This document shows positions 16,962-26,478 of a stretch of DNA of 64,000 bases, piece after piece. Where the stretch lies: positions 248,001-312,000 of the forward strand of contig CAVTYH010000001.1 of the NCBI GenBank assembly GCA_963738835.1. The letters are read 5' to 3'. Positions within the stretch are counted from its first letter, which is position 1; each line of letters starts with the position of its first letter. The translations under genes were made by a program, and so were the position numbers. This DNA is from CAVTYH01 sp963738835 (GTDB lineage Bacteria > Planctomycetota > Planctomycetia > Pirellulales > JADZDJ01). Below the pieces are notes generated by a model that made no database searches, was not told the DNA's origin, and worked only from the letters and a program-made list of their open reading frames with translations.

Positions 16962-19786
16962 TTGACCAGCGCCGCTTGCGCGGCGGCCAAGCGGGCAATC
17001 GGCACGCGGAACGGTGAGCAACTGACATAATTCAGGCCGATTTTGTGGCAGAACATGATGGAGCTGGGGTCGCCGCCGTGTTCGCCGCAAATGCCGATCT
17101 TCAAATCGGGCTTCGTGCTGCGGCCTTTAGTGACGCCCGTATGCATCAGCTGGCCAACCCCGGTAGTGTCGATCGAAGCGAACGGATTCGTCTTGATGAT
17201 TTCCGCCTGCTGGTAGGCGGGCAGGAACGAACCACTGTCGTCGCGGCTCATACCCAGGCACATTTGTGTGAGGTCGTTGGTGCCGAAGCTGAAGAACTCG
17301 GCGGTCTGGGCAATCTCATCGGCGGTCAGAGCCCCGCGGGGCACTTCAATCATCGTGCCGACGCTGTACTTGAACTTGCGGCCAGTTTCTTTCATTACTT
17401 CACGGGCTACACAATGGATAATTGCCACTTGTAAATCCAGTTCGCGCTTGAAGCCTACCAATGGCACCATCACTTCCGGCTGCACCTTTACACCGTCGGC
17501 CAGCACGGCAGCGGCGGCCTGGAAAATTGCGCGGGCTTGCATTTCGGTAATTTCCGGAAACTTGATGCCCAACCGGCAACCGCGGAAACCAAGCATGGGG
17601 TTGAATTCGTGCAGTTCGTGAACCAGCTTTTCCACACGACCGACCGAGATACCCAATTGATCGGCTACTTCTTGCTGGCCCTTGCGGTTGTCGTGTTGTG
17701 GCAGGAATTCGTGCAGCGGCGGATCGAGCAGACGAATGCATGCAGGACGTCCTGCCAACGCGCGAAAGATGCCTTCGAAGTCGCCTTGCTGTAACGGCAG
17801 CAGTTTATCGAGCGCCTTTTTCCGCTCCACCAGGTTTTCGGCCAGAATCATTTGGCGAACCGCGATAATGCGGTCGCCTTCAAAGAACATGTGTTCCGTG
17901 CGACACAGACCGATGCCCTCGGCGCCAAACGCAATGGCGTTATCCACCTGATCGGGCTGATCGGAGTTCGTACGGATACCCAGCTTGCGATATTTGTCTG
18001 CCAGCTTCATCAGGAAGCTGTAATACTTGAAAGCCGAGCTTTCGCCTGGTTGCAGCGTCTTGCTGACGAGCACTTGCTTCAGTTCGCTATCGGCGGTTTT
18101 GAGCAGTCCATGGAATACTTCGCCGGTCGAGCCGTTAATGCTGATGGCATCTCCCTCGTGAAGGGTCACTCCTTTGCAGGTGAGCGTGCCGTGGTGGTAG
18201 TCGATGTGAATATCACCAGCGCCGGCCACGCACACTTTGCCCATCTGGCGTGCGACAAGTGCCGCATGGCTGGAAACACCGCCGCGGCAGGTCAGAATGC
18301 CTTCGGAAGCTATCATGCCGCGCAAATCTTCCGGGCTGGTTTCGACACGCGCTAACACAATCTTTTCGCCCTTGGCGGCTAGTTCTTCGGCTTTGCCGGC
18401 GCTGAACACGACTTTGCCCGACGCAGCGCCAGGACCGGCGGCCAAACCGGTGGCCATCATCCGGCCTTCAGTCTTGGCCTGTTCATAATCGTGGCGATCG
18501 AAAATAGGCTGCAGCAGTTGATTGAGCGCTTCGGGATCGCCTGAACGAATGGCGTGTTCCGGCGACATCAGCCCTTCTTTGACCATATCGTGAGCGATCT
18601 TCACATAGGCAATGGCCGTGCGCTTGCCGTTGCGCGTTTGCAGCATGAACAGCTTTTTCTTTTCGATGGTGAATTCGAAATCCTGAACGTCGCCAAAGTT
18701 TTTCTCCAGCGCTTTGCGGACTTTTTCGAGTTCTTTGAATGCGGGGCCAATGATGGCGTCTTTCGCCATTTCGGCCACCGGCTTGGGCGTACGGACGCCA
18801 GCCACCACGTCTTCGCCTTGAGCGTTCACCAGATATTCGCCGTAAAACACATTCTCGCCTGTGGCTGGATCCCGAGTGAAGGCGACTCCGGTGGCACAAT
18901 CGTCACCCATGTTGCCAAACACCATGCTTTGCACGTTGACGGCAGTGCCCCATTCATCGGGAATTTTGTACTTTTGCCGATAGACAATGGCTCGATCGTT
19001 CATCCACGAGCTGAACACTGCACCAACAGCCCCTTGCAGCTGCTGGAACGGATCGGCCGGGAATTCTTTGCCGGTGCGATCTTTGATTAGATTCTTGAAT
19101 CGCATGACCAGCTCTTGCAAATCACCTTCGTTCAGGTCGGTGTCTTCCTTCACGCCACGCTCGCGTTTCAGGCCATCCATCACTTCATCGAACGGCTCGT
19201 GTTCGTTTTCGTGACGCTTTTGGACGCCCATCACCACGTCGCCGTACATTTGCACGAAGCGGCGATAGGAATCCCAGGCGAAGCGGCCATTGCCGGTGGC
19301 AGATTTCAAGGCTTCGACAGTCTTGTCGTTCAATCCCAAGTTCAAGATCGTGTCCATCATGCCCGGCATTGAATCACGCGCGCCGGAGCGGACCGAAACC
19401 AAGAGGGGGTTTTTGGTGTCGCTGAATTTCTTGCCAGTTTCCTTTTCCAGCCAGGCGACGGCCGATTTAACATCGTTCTGCAAAGTCGGCGGGAACTTCT
19501 TGCCGTTTTTATAGTAGTATGTGCAGACCTCGGTCGTGATGGTGAAGCCTGGCGGCACCGGCAGGCCGATGCTGGTCATGGCGGCTAGGTTGGCTCCCTT
19601 GCCGCCCAAGAGCGGTTTCATCGAGCCGTTGCCGTCGGTCTTTGATTTGCTGAAGAAGTAAATCATCTTGCCGGGCTTGCCTGACGAGGCCTTTTCGGCG
19701 GCCTTGCCGGCCTTCGCTGAAGCCTTGCCATTTTTGGAAGCTGACTTAGATGCCGACTTGCTGCGGCGCTTCGTGACGGTCGCCAT
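16958..19786 (-). CDS. ppdK: Pyruvate, phosphate dikinase
   Basis: A 942-residue enzyme that interconverts pyruvate + ATP + Pi and phosphoenolpyruvate + AMP + PPi in the cytoplasm. The N-terminal ATP-grasp domain shows LLGGKGANLAAMTSIGLPVPPGF. The phosphohistidine swivel motif TCRGGVSSHAALVARQMGK lies near residue 500. The C-terminal PEP/pyruvate TIM-barrel ends with GICGEHGGDPSSI, carrying the catalytic Cys. A longer frame begins at 19891, but ATG 19786 has a clear Shine-Dalgarno (AAGGAT), and the upstream stretch encodes repeat-derived peptide. An extra ~35-residue Lys/Ala/Ser-rich N-terminus precedes the catalytic domain. The last codon and stop are contributed by a REPIN. Confidence 0.97.
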   Translation of the reverse strand: MATVTKRRSKSASKSASKNGKASAKAGKAAEKASSGKPGKMIYFFSKSKTDGNGSMKPLLGGKGANLAAMTSIGLPVPPGFTITTEVCTYYYKNGKKFPPTLQNDVKSAVAWLEKETGKKFSDTKNPLLVSVRSGARDSMPGMMDTILNLGLNDKTVEALKSATGNGRFAWDSYRRFVQMYGDVVMGVQKRHENEHEPFDEVMDGLKRERGVKEDTDLNEGDLQELVMRFKNLIKDRTGKEFPADPFQQLQGAVGAVFSSWMNDRAIVYRQKYKIPDEWGTAVNVQSMVFGNMGDDCATGVAFTRDPATGENVFYGEYLVNAQGEDVVAGVRTPKPVAEMAKDAIIGPAFKELEKVRKALEKNFGDVQDFEFTIEKKKLFMLQTRNGKRTAIAYVKIAHDMVKEGLMSPEHAIRSGDPEALNQLLQPIFDRHDYEQAKTEGRMMATGLAAGPGAASGKVVFSAGKAEELAAKGEKIVLARVETSPEDLRGMIASEGILTCRGGVSSHAALVARQMGKVCVAGAGDIHIDYHHGTLTCKGVTLHEGDAISINGSTGEVFHGLLKTADSELKQVLVSKTLQPGESSAFKYYSFLMKLADKYRKLGIRTNSDQPDQVDNAIAFGAEGIGLCRTEHMFFEGDRIIAVRQMILAENLVERKKALDKLLPLQQGDFEGIFRALAGRPACIRLLDPPLHEFLPQHDNRKGQQEVADQLGISVGRVEKLVHELHEFNPMLGFRGCRLGIKFPEITEMQARAIFQAAAAVLADGVKVQPEVMVPLVGFKRELDLQVAIIHCVAREVMKETGRKFKYSVGTMIEVPRGALTADEIAQTAEFFSFGTNDLTQMCLGMSRDDSGSFLPAYQQAEIIKTNPFASIDTTGVGQLMHTGVTKGRSTKPDLKIGICGEHGGDPSSIMFCHKIGLNYVSCSPFRVPIARLAAAQAALVK

Positions 19787-19820
19787 ATTAGTTGATCCTT
19801 TGAGTTTTTCCCGTGTCTGT

Positions 19821-19856
19821 CTCCCTCTCTTCGTGGAGAGGGCCGGGGTGAGGGGG
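19821..19856. repeat. Palindromic CCCTC/GAGGG repeat upstream of ppdK
   Basis: CTCCCTCTCTTCGTGGAGAG followed by GGCCGGGGTGAGGGGG. This is the same family as the in-gene copies. Here it lies in the leader, 35 bp upstream of the ppdK start on the minus strand. It could form a hairpin in the leader mRNA. Confidence 0.7.
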
Positions 19857-20351
19857 CAAGAAAAAACGCCGCTCCGGCATGGGCGAGCCATTCTTTCGGC
19901 CCGCCGTCAAACCAGTGCGCGAAAGTCATGCGCAATTATATTGCACAATCGAATTGGCGAGTCTATCAGTGCTCCGGGAAGTCGTCAAGGAACCACGCGA
20001 ATTCCCGCAGGAAACAGCTTGAATCGGTTGTGCAGGCGCGCAAAGCAAGCCCAGGGGCTGTTAACCCCTAGGCTTGGAAAAAGGAAAGGATGAGTATAGT
20101 AACTTGTCTACGGCAAATCTTGTGGCGATCTGCCGCGGCCCGACAACCGTTTATGTAAAAGCGTCACGTATTGGAGACGCGGTTATTTGTTAGCGGCAAG
20201 TGAGTTTTCATCGCCTATTATGTACAGCGGATCAAAACGAGATTTGTTACGGGCCGAAATGGAAAATCTCATTTTGGAGCAAGTTGGACTCGCGCAGTGT
20301 AAGCACTGCGATTAAAATCACCCATTCACCTCTTCACTCGCTCACCTGTTC
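19857..20351. other. Intergenic stretch with two hairpins
   Basis: About 500 bp between divergent ppdK and the RmlD-like gene. AAGCCCAGGGG (20047-20057) pairs with CCCCTAGGCTT (20065-20075) with one mismatch, a terminator-like hairpin with no obvious gene to terminate on the plus strand. CGCAGTG/CACTGCG (20293-20310) forms a second short hairpin ahead of the RmlD-like gene. No small gene was supported. Confidence 0.45.
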
Positions 20352-21364
20352 ATGTATCGCCCGTCCACTCTGGCCGTTGATCCGCCGCTGCCACTATTAG
20401 TCACCGGCATTTCCGGTGTGCCGGGCTACAACGCGCTGCCGTATTTGCAGGCTCGGTATCCGGGGCAGGTGATCGGCATCCGGCAGCGCAACAACTGGCG
20501 ACTGACCGGCCCGGGCATCGAAATTTGCGATGCCGAAGATCGCGCCGGCATGAATCGACTGTTCGATCAGTACCATTTCGCCGCCGTGTTGGATTGCGCC
20601 GGCAACTGTGCGCTGAAATCGTGCGAGCTTGATCCAGCGATGGCGTGGCGAATTAACGTCGAGGGCGCGAAGAATCTGCTCGATATTTGTATCGAACGGC
20701 AAGCACGACTCGTGCATCTATCGATCGATCTGGTGTTCTCCGGCACCGGTGCCGGCAGCCACGTCGAAACCGATCAGACCGACCCTGTCACGGTGTACGG
20801 CAAGACCATGGTCGTCGCGGAGGAGCTCATATTGGCCAGCGATCCTACGGCGTGCATTCTGCGAATCTCGCTGCCAATGGGCATCAGCTTCAATGGCCAC
20901 GCCGGGGCAATCGATTGGATTCAATCGCGCTTCAAAAAATCGAGGCCCGCCACACTCTACTTCGACGAAATCCGCACTCCGACGTATACCGATTGCTTGA
21001 ACGAGCTGTGCGAAGTCGTATTGGCCAGCGACTTGGCCGGCCTCTACCACGCCGGCGGCCCACGGCGACTGAGCCTGTTTCAAATCGCCCAAATCATCAA
21101 CCGCGTCGGCGGCTACGATCCGAGTTTGCTGATCGGTTGCCCCCGAAAAATGGCTGGCCCGATTCCGCCGCGCGCGGCAACGTCTCGCTGAAATCCGAAA
21201 AACTCGCCGCCGCACTCGGCTACGAGCCGTTCGATCCTTGGCCCCTGCCCGAGGAATTCACCCCAACCCACGCCGAATGGCATTTTGAACATGACGGATT
21301 CAGAGGATCGCAATCGCTTTTGGCGGAAGTGCTGTATCGCAATCCGGTGAAGGCGGTACGATAG
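20352..21364 (+). pseudogene. RmlD-like SDR (NAD(P)-dependent sugar-nucleotide reductase), frameshifted near the end
   Basis: The first 273 codons encode an extended short-chain dehydrogenase: Rossmann motif LLVTGISGVPGYNALPYL, then VYGKTMVVAEELIL with the YxxxK catalytic pair and CILRISLPMG. This matches dTDP-4-dehydrorhamnose reductase-like proteins. The frame then stops at 21191. The expected tail NVSLKSEKLAAALGYEPFDPWPLPEEF continues in another frame to 21364. The break is at CCGCCGCGCGCGGC (21165-21178); loss of one G or gain of CG would explain it. Without the tail about 60 residues are missing, but the catalytic core is present. The likely role is sugar-nucleotide or surface polysaccharide metabolism. 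Confidence 0.75.
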
Positions 21365-21392
21365 CGTCTTGTGGTGCCTTGCAGGGTGCTTT

Positions 21393-22577
21393 ATGTCAAA
21401 CCAAGTGCTCACCATCAATGGGGGGTCGTCCAGCGTGAAGTTTGCGCTATTCGACCACACAGAGAAATCATTGCGACGTGAGCTAGTTGGCACGATTCAG
21501 CGTATTGGACTCCCGAATTCCTTGATGCAGGTTAGGATCGGTAGTGACAAGGTGCTCGAAACTATCCAGCTCAATATAGCCAGTCCTCAAGAAGCGGTGG
21601 CGCGATTGATCGCCGGCCTCCAAGAGCATGTCGGGCTGGCAAACATCATGGCCATTGGGCATCGAATTGTTCACGGTGGCCCCAAGTATCTGGAGCATGT
21701 GCTGATCACGCCGGAAGTGCTCGACGAGTTGCGAAAAATATCGCCGATCGATCCCGATCATCTGCCGGGCGAGATTGCGCTGATCGAGGCGATGGAAAAA
21801 CACTTTCCAGCCACGCCGCAGGTGGCGTGCTTCGATACGGTATTTCATCGCGCCATGCCGCAGGTGGCGAAGTTGTTGCCGATTCCGCGGGAGTACGGAG
21901 CGCAGGGCGTTCGGCGGTATGGGTTTCATGGTCTGTCGTATGCGTATCTGCTTCAGGAACTCGCGCGACAGGCTGGCCAACAGGCTGCAAATGGCCGAGT
22001 GATTTTTGCGCATCTGGGTAATGGCTGTAGCATGGCAGCGGTGCGTGGCGGCAAGTGCGTTGACACGACCATGGGCTTCACGCCAACGGCGGGGCTTATC
22101 ATGGGCACCCGCACTGGCGATCTCGATCCCGGCGTGCTGGTGTATCTGATGCGCCAAGAAAAAATGGATGCCGATCAGATTGACGAACTCGTGAACAAAA
22201 AATCGGGTCTGCTCGGCGTGTCGAGCGTCAGTTCCGATATGAGAGATTTGCTAGCAAAACAAAATGAAAATCCAAACGCGGCTGAGGCGGTGGAACTGTT
22301 TTGTTATGTGGCTCGCAAATCGATCGGGGCACTAGCGGCGGCGCTCAGCGGCCTCGATACGCTAGTTTTCAGCGGCGGAATTGGTGAAAACGCGACGGAA
22401 ATTCGGTCTCGAATTTGCGATGGACTCGAACACTTGGGTGTTCAAATCGATGCGGTTCGCAATAATGAACGCGCCCCAATCATTTCAATCGAGGATGAGC
22501 CCGTGAAGGTTCGCGTGATAAGTACGGATGAGGAGATCACGATCGCGCGGATTGTTTTGCGCATCGTAGGACAGTAG
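21393..22577 (+). CDS. ackA: Acetate kinase
   Basis: A 394-residue enzyme of the ASKHA fold that transfers phosphate between acetyl-phosphate and ADP. It shows the N-terminal TINGGSSSVKFALF, HRIVHGG, YGFHGLSY, HLGNGCSMAAV and VFSGGIGENA. Length is typical. ATG 21393 gives the canonical MSNQVLTINGGSSS; the longer frame from 21369 lacks support. The phosphoketolase gene follows 122 bp downstream on the same strand, so the kinase very likely harvests ATP from acetyl-phosphate made by phosphoketolase. A REPIN sits in the gap between them. Confidence 0.96.
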   Translation: MSNQVLTINGGSSSVKFALFDHTEKSLRRELVGTIQRIGLPNSLMQVRIGSDKVLETIQLNIASPQEAVARLIAGLQEHVGLANIMAIGHRIVHGGPKYLEHVLITPEVLDELRKISPIDPDHLPGEIALIEAMEKHFPATPQVACFDTVFHRAMPQVAKLLPIPREYGAQGVRRYGFHGLSYAYLLQELARQAGQQAANGRVIFAHLGNGCSMAAVRGGKCVDTTMGFTPTAGLIMGTRTGDLDPGVLVYLMRQEKMDADQIDELVNKKSGLLGVSSVSSDMRDLLAKQNENPNAAEAVELFCYVARKSIGALAAALSGLDTLVFSGGIGENATEIRSRICDGLEHLGVQIDAVRNNERAPIISIEDEPVKVRVISTDEEITIARIVLRIVGQ

Positions 22578-22591
22578 TAAAAATAAAAACC

Positions 22592-22662
22592 TGTAGGAGG
22601 CGACTCCCGTCGCCGAATGCGCGCCGCAGCTGATTCATCGGCGACGGGAGTCGCCTCCTACA
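22592..22662. repeat. GTAG-type REPIN between ackA and xfp
   Basis: A perfect 25-bp inverted repeat: the left arm at 22592-22616 starts TGTAGGAGGCGACTCC and the right arm at 22638-22662 is its exact complement, with a 21-base spacer. Each arm contains GTAG plus the small palindrome GGCGACTCCCGTCGCC. It lies in the ackA-xfp gap and could reduce read-through or stabilise the upstream mRNA. It shares the GTAGGAGGCGA core with the element at 29352. Confidence 0.85.
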
Positions 22663-22699
22663 AGGAAAAACAGCCGACAATCGTCAAGGAGGCCAACGC

Positions 22700-25123
22700 A
22701 TGGCAACTTCCGTCAAAACTGAACCGAAACGACCCGCGGCGGCGAAGCAGGCCGAGACATTGTCCGCCGACGAACTCCGCAAGATGGATGCTTACTGGCG
22801 GACGGCCAACTACCTCTCTGTTGGACAAATCTATCTGTACGACAATCCGCTGTTGCGCGAGCCGTTGAAGCTGGAGCACATCAAGCCGCGGCTCTTGGGA
22901 CACTGGGGCACCACGCCGGGTTTGAATTTTCTATACGTGCATTTGAACCGGCTGATCAAACAGCACGAGCTGGACATGATTTGCATCATGGGGCCCGGAC
23001 ATGGTGGGCCAGCTGCGGTGGCCAATGCCTATCTGGAAAGGACCTACAGCGAGGTGTATCCGAACATCAGTCAGGATGTCGATGGCATCAAGCGACTGTT
23101 CAAGCAGTTTTCGTTTCCCGGCGGAATTCCCAGCCACGTCGCGCCGGAAACGCCGGGTTCGATTCATGAAGGGGGAGAGCTAGGTTACGCGCTGTCTCAT
23201 GCTTTCGGTGCAGCGTTCGACAATCCGGACTTGATTGTGGCCTGCATCATTGGTGATGGCGAAGCGGAAACGGGCCCGCTGGCCACCAGTTGGCACAGCA
23301 ACAAGTTTCTCAATCCGGTGCGCGACGGTGCCGTGCTGCCGATCTTGCATTTGAACGGCTACAAGATCGCCAACCCGACGGTGCTGGCCCGTATTCCGCG
23401 TGACGAACTGGAACAGTTACTGCGCGGTTACGGTTACAACCCGTATTTCGTCGAAGGGCACGATCCGCAGCCGATGCACCAGGCAATGGCGGCCACGCTG
23501 GACAAAGTTCTGGCCGACATTCAAGCAATTCAATCCGACGCCCGCCGCAACGGTTTCCGCGAGCGGCCGTGTTGGCCGATGATTGTGCTGCGTTCGCCGA
23601 AAGGCTGGACCGGACCGAAAGAAGTCGACGGTCTGAAGACGGAAGATTACTGGCGCTCGCACCAAGTGCCAATGGCCGACATGGCCAAACCGGGGCACGT
23701 CAAGATTCTCGAAGATTGGATGAGAAGTTATCGGCCGCAAGAGTTGTTCGACGAATCGGGCAAACTGATTCCGGAACTCGCCGATTTGCCGCCGAAAGGC
23801 GAGCGGCGTATGAGTGCTAATCCACACGCCAACGGCGGCTTGCTGTTGCGCGATTTGAAGCTGCCCGACTTCGCCGACCATGCCGTCGATGTGCCCAGCC
23901 CCGGCACGACTGATGCCGAAGCCACGCGCGTGCAGGGGCAACTTTTGCGCGACGTGATGAAGTGCAATCTGGAGAGCAAAAACTTCCGCGTCTTCAGCCC
24001 GGACGAGCTAAATTCCAACCGCTGGCAAGACATTTTGGAGGTGACCGATCGCGGCTGGGTCGCCGAGACGCTGCCGTATGACGATCATCTTTCGCCCGAT
24101 GGCCGGGCGATGGAAATGCTCTCGGAGCATCAATGCCAAGGCTGGCTTGAGGGTTATTTGCTCACGGGCCGGCACGGTTTCTTTTCTTGCTACGAGGCAT
24201 TTATTCACATCATCGACTCCATGTTCAATCAGCACGCCAAATGGCTCAAGGTGACTCGCGGCATTCCGTGGCGGCGGCCGATTGCTTCGCTCAATTACCT
24301 TTTGAGTTCGCACGTGTGGCGGCAAGATCATAACGGGTTTTCGCATCAAGACCCGGGCTTTATCGACCACGTGGTCAACAAAAAGTCGGAAGTGATTCGG
24401 ATTTATTTGCCGCCCGATGCGAATTGCTTGCTGAGCGTGGCCGATCACTGCTTGCGCAGCCGTAATTATGTGAACGTGGTTGTCGCCGGCAAGCAACCGG
24501 CCCCACAGTGGCTGAACATGGAAGACGCCATCAAACATTGCACAGCCGGCATCGGCATTTGGGAATGGGCGAGCAATGACAAAGGATTCGAGCCGGACGT
24601 GGTAATGGCCTGCTGCGGCGATGTGCCGACGCTGGAGACCCTAGCTGCTGTAGAGCTTTTGCGCGAGTACTTCCCGGAATTGAGAGTACGCGTGATCAAC
24701 GTCGTCGATTTAATGCGGCTGCAAGCGGCGAGCGAACATCCGCACGGGCTGTCGGACCCGGAATTTGATGTGCTCTTTACCAAAGACAAACCGATCATCT
24801 TTGCCTTTCACGGTTACCCGTGGCTAATCCATCGGCTGACCTACAAGCGCACGAACCACGACAACCTGCACGTACGCGGTTACAAGGAAGAAGGCACGAC
24901 CACCACGCCGTTCGACATGTGCGTGCTGAACGATTTGGATCGCTTTCATTTAATGGGCGACGTGATCGACCGTTTGCCACAACTGGGCGCAAAAGCTGCG
25001 TATGCCAAACAAGCCATTCGCGACAAGCTGCTGGAACATAAGCAATACGTCCGTCGATACGGCGACGACATGCCGGAAGTAAAAAATTGCGCTGGGGGCA
25101 GAAAGGCGGGACGACGACGGTAA
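22700..25123 (+). CDS. xfp: Xylulose-5-phosphate/fructose-6-phosphate phosphoketolase
   Basis: An 807-residue thiamine-diphosphate enzyme that splits xylulose-5-P or fructose-6-P with phosphate to acetyl-phosphate plus glyceraldehyde-3-P or erythrose-4-P. Family motifs are conserved: YDNPLLREPL, the early IMGPGHGGPA, TPGSIHEGGELGYALSHAFGAAFDNPDL, the TPP-binding IIGDGEAETGPLATSWHSNKF, and HGFFSCYEAF. The end KNCAGGRKAGRRR is basic. The Shine-Dalgarno (AAGGAGG) is good. With ackA upstream it forms a carbon-efficient bypass giving acetate and ATP, or acetyl-CoA if a phosphotransacetylase exists elsewhere. Confidence 0.97.
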   Translation: MATSVKTEPKRPAAAKQAETLSADELRKMDAYWRTANYLSVGQIYLYDNPLLREPLKLEHIKPRLLGHWGTTPGLNFLYVHLNRLIKQHELDMICIMGPGHGGPAAVANAYLERTYSEVYPNISQDVDGIKRLFKQFSFPGGIPSHVAPETPGSIHEGGELGYALSHAFGAAFDNPDLIVACIIGDGEAETGPLATSWHSNKFLNPVRDGAVLPILHLNGYKIANPTVLARIPRDELEQLLRGYGYNPYFVEGHDPQPMHQAMAATLDKVLADIQAIQSDARRNGFRERPCWPMIVLRSPKGWTGPKEVDGLKTEDYWRSHQVPMADMAKPGHVKILEDWMRSYRPQELFDESGKLIPELADLPPKGERRMSANPHANGGLLLRDLKLPDFADHAVDVPSPGTTDAEATRVQGQLLRDVMKCNLESKNFRVFSPDELNSNRWQDILEVTDRGWVAETLPYDDHLSPDGRAMEMLSEHQCQGWLEGYLLTGRHGFFSCYEAFIHIIDSMFNQHAKWLKVTRGIPWRRPIASLNYLLSSHVWRQDHNGFSHQDPGFIDHVVNKKSEVIRIYLPPDANCLLSVADHCLRSRNYVNVVVAGKQPAPQWLNMEDAIKHCTAGIGIWEWASNDKGFEPDVVMACCGDVPTLETLAAVELLREYFPELRVRVINVVDLMRLQAASEHPHGLSDPEFDVLFTKDKPIIFAFHGYPWLIHRLTYKRTNHDNLHVRGYKEEGTTTTPFDMCVLNDLDRFHLMGDVIDRLPQLGAKAAYAKQAIRDKLLEHKQYVRRYGDDMPEVKNCAGGRKAGRRR

Positions 25124-25162
25124 GAAGTTCGACAGGTGGCGACAATCTCTAGGTAATTCGAG

Positions 25163-25882
25163 ATGGATATCGAAGGCGGTTCACTGACGACGAAAAGGTG
25201 GTCACGATGGGCCACTATCGTTACTACCGCAATCGTCTGTGGTGCGTTGCTGTTTGCCAATTTCGATGGATACCAAAACGAGCCATTTGGCAGCGACAAC
25301 TTCTTCGGAGAGCTACCATTAATCAACTGGACTCATGGATGGCCATCGATTTGCTTGGTTCGCAATTCCATCTATCCAGTTTCTGGGATTTACTCGTCTG
25401 GCGGCAAAAGTTTTTCTGGTCCATACGGCACTAACAGTCGATGGCCATTCGATGGCACTCTTGTCACCTTTTGGATCAAACCATTTCTGATCGACTGCGC
25501 ATTCTTCGTTTTGGTGTTGTTTGGCACGGCTTACACCACACCGCGTTTGATCGGCTGGTTGAAAATGTGGAAGCAATTTAGCCTGAGGTCGCTGCTCGCT
25601 GCGACGACCCTGTTGGCAATCGTTTTTGCTATTTTCATCCCTCTGTTACTTTCAGCGAGTGTTCAGCATTTTTTGAAGAACTGCTTTGGCGCGAGCGTGT
25701 TGCCGACCACGAAATTCCGTTATGCACTTCAGTTATCGGCGATCGCAGCCATTGCCATTGGGACCGCGCTGACGTTATTTACTGTCTTGCACGTCGCGTA
25801 TCGCATATATCTGAATTACCGCTTGAGATGGCGCACGGTGGGCCGCCAGTACCAACTGACTGACGCCCAGCATCCTGGCTGA
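25163..25882 (+). CDS. Hypothetical membrane protein
   Basis: A 239-residue protein with four predicted hydrophobic helices: near residues 12-32, 109-130 and 148-172, and again around 195-220. A soluble loop lies between the first two. The central motif QFSLRSLLAATTLLAIVFAIF is the kind of 'SLRxLLxxxTxxAV' helix seen in many planctomycete-only membrane proteins of unknown function. It starts 39 bp after xfp and may be co-transcribed. No enzyme motif was seen. Confidence 0.65.
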   Translation: MDIEGGSLTTKRWSRWATIVTTAIVCGALLFANFDGYQNEPFGSDNFFGELPLINWTHGWPSICLVRNSIYPVSGIYSSGGKSFSGPYGTNSRWPFDGTLVTFWIKPFLIDCAFFVLVLFGTAYTTPRLIGWLKMWKQFSLRSLLAATTLLAIVFAIFIPLLLSASVQHFLKNCFGASVLPTTKFRYALQLSAIAAIAIGTALTLFTVLHVAYRIYLNYRLRWRTVGRQYQLTDAQHPG

Positions 25883-25947
25883 GCCTATCGCTTTTGTTCG
25901 CTGGGTGCAACTGGCTGTGCCAGTGCGAACCAACCCGTGGTCAAGTT

Positions 25948-26322
25948 TCAATTAAAGTCGTCAACCAAAGTCACAGTTCCTTCTTTGGCATCGAACCGGT
26001 AGCGTTTGTTGGCTTCGAGAGTTGCGGTGATCGTAACTTCGGCTTTTACAGGTGGAATTTTACTGTTTGAATTCACCGACCGCTTTAAAGTTAGAGAATG
26101 AGTGCCCGGCTCGACCCAAGCAAAGGGAACATAATCTACGAGCGAATTCATTCCCTTGCCGTGAGCACGTTCCACAGGCTTGCCATCAACTGCCACGAGC
26201 GTGTAGCCCGAATCAAATTCTTGTCGAACAGAAACGTCATTGACGACGGCATGCGGTCGTTCAATCGCACAACCGCAAATCGCACTGGAAAGCACGAAGA
26301 CTAGGAGAAATGTTCGCTTCAT
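25948..26322 (-). CDS. Small lipoprotein, unknown function
   Basis: A 124-residue protein with an N-terminal lipoprotein signal (KRTFLLVFVLSSAICGC), where the lipobox cysteine is about residue 18. The rest looks like a small beta-sandwich with the phrase YTLVAVDGKPVE. A Val-Thr-rich end (EVTITATLEANKRYRF) resembles PEGA-like or DUF2846-like envelope proteins. This is inference from composition. Probably membrane-anchored. Confidence 0.65.
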   Translation of the reverse strand: MKRTFLLVFVLSSAICGCAIERPHAVVNDVSVRQEFDSGYTLVAVDGKPVERAHGKGMNSLVDYVPFAWVEPGTHSLTLKRSVNSNSKIPPVKAEVTITATLEANKRYRFDAKEGTVTLVDDFN

Positions 26323-26478
26323 TCACAGGATTTCCATTCGGAGTGTCGATCCCCAGGAAAAGCCGCTGCAGTTTAGTGCGACAACTAAAACCATCAAACG
26401 GCATTTCAGGCTTGCTCCAAGCGCGGGGATTTGCTAGCAACCACAGCCCGAAATTGCGATCTCTAATCTGGGCTGTCA

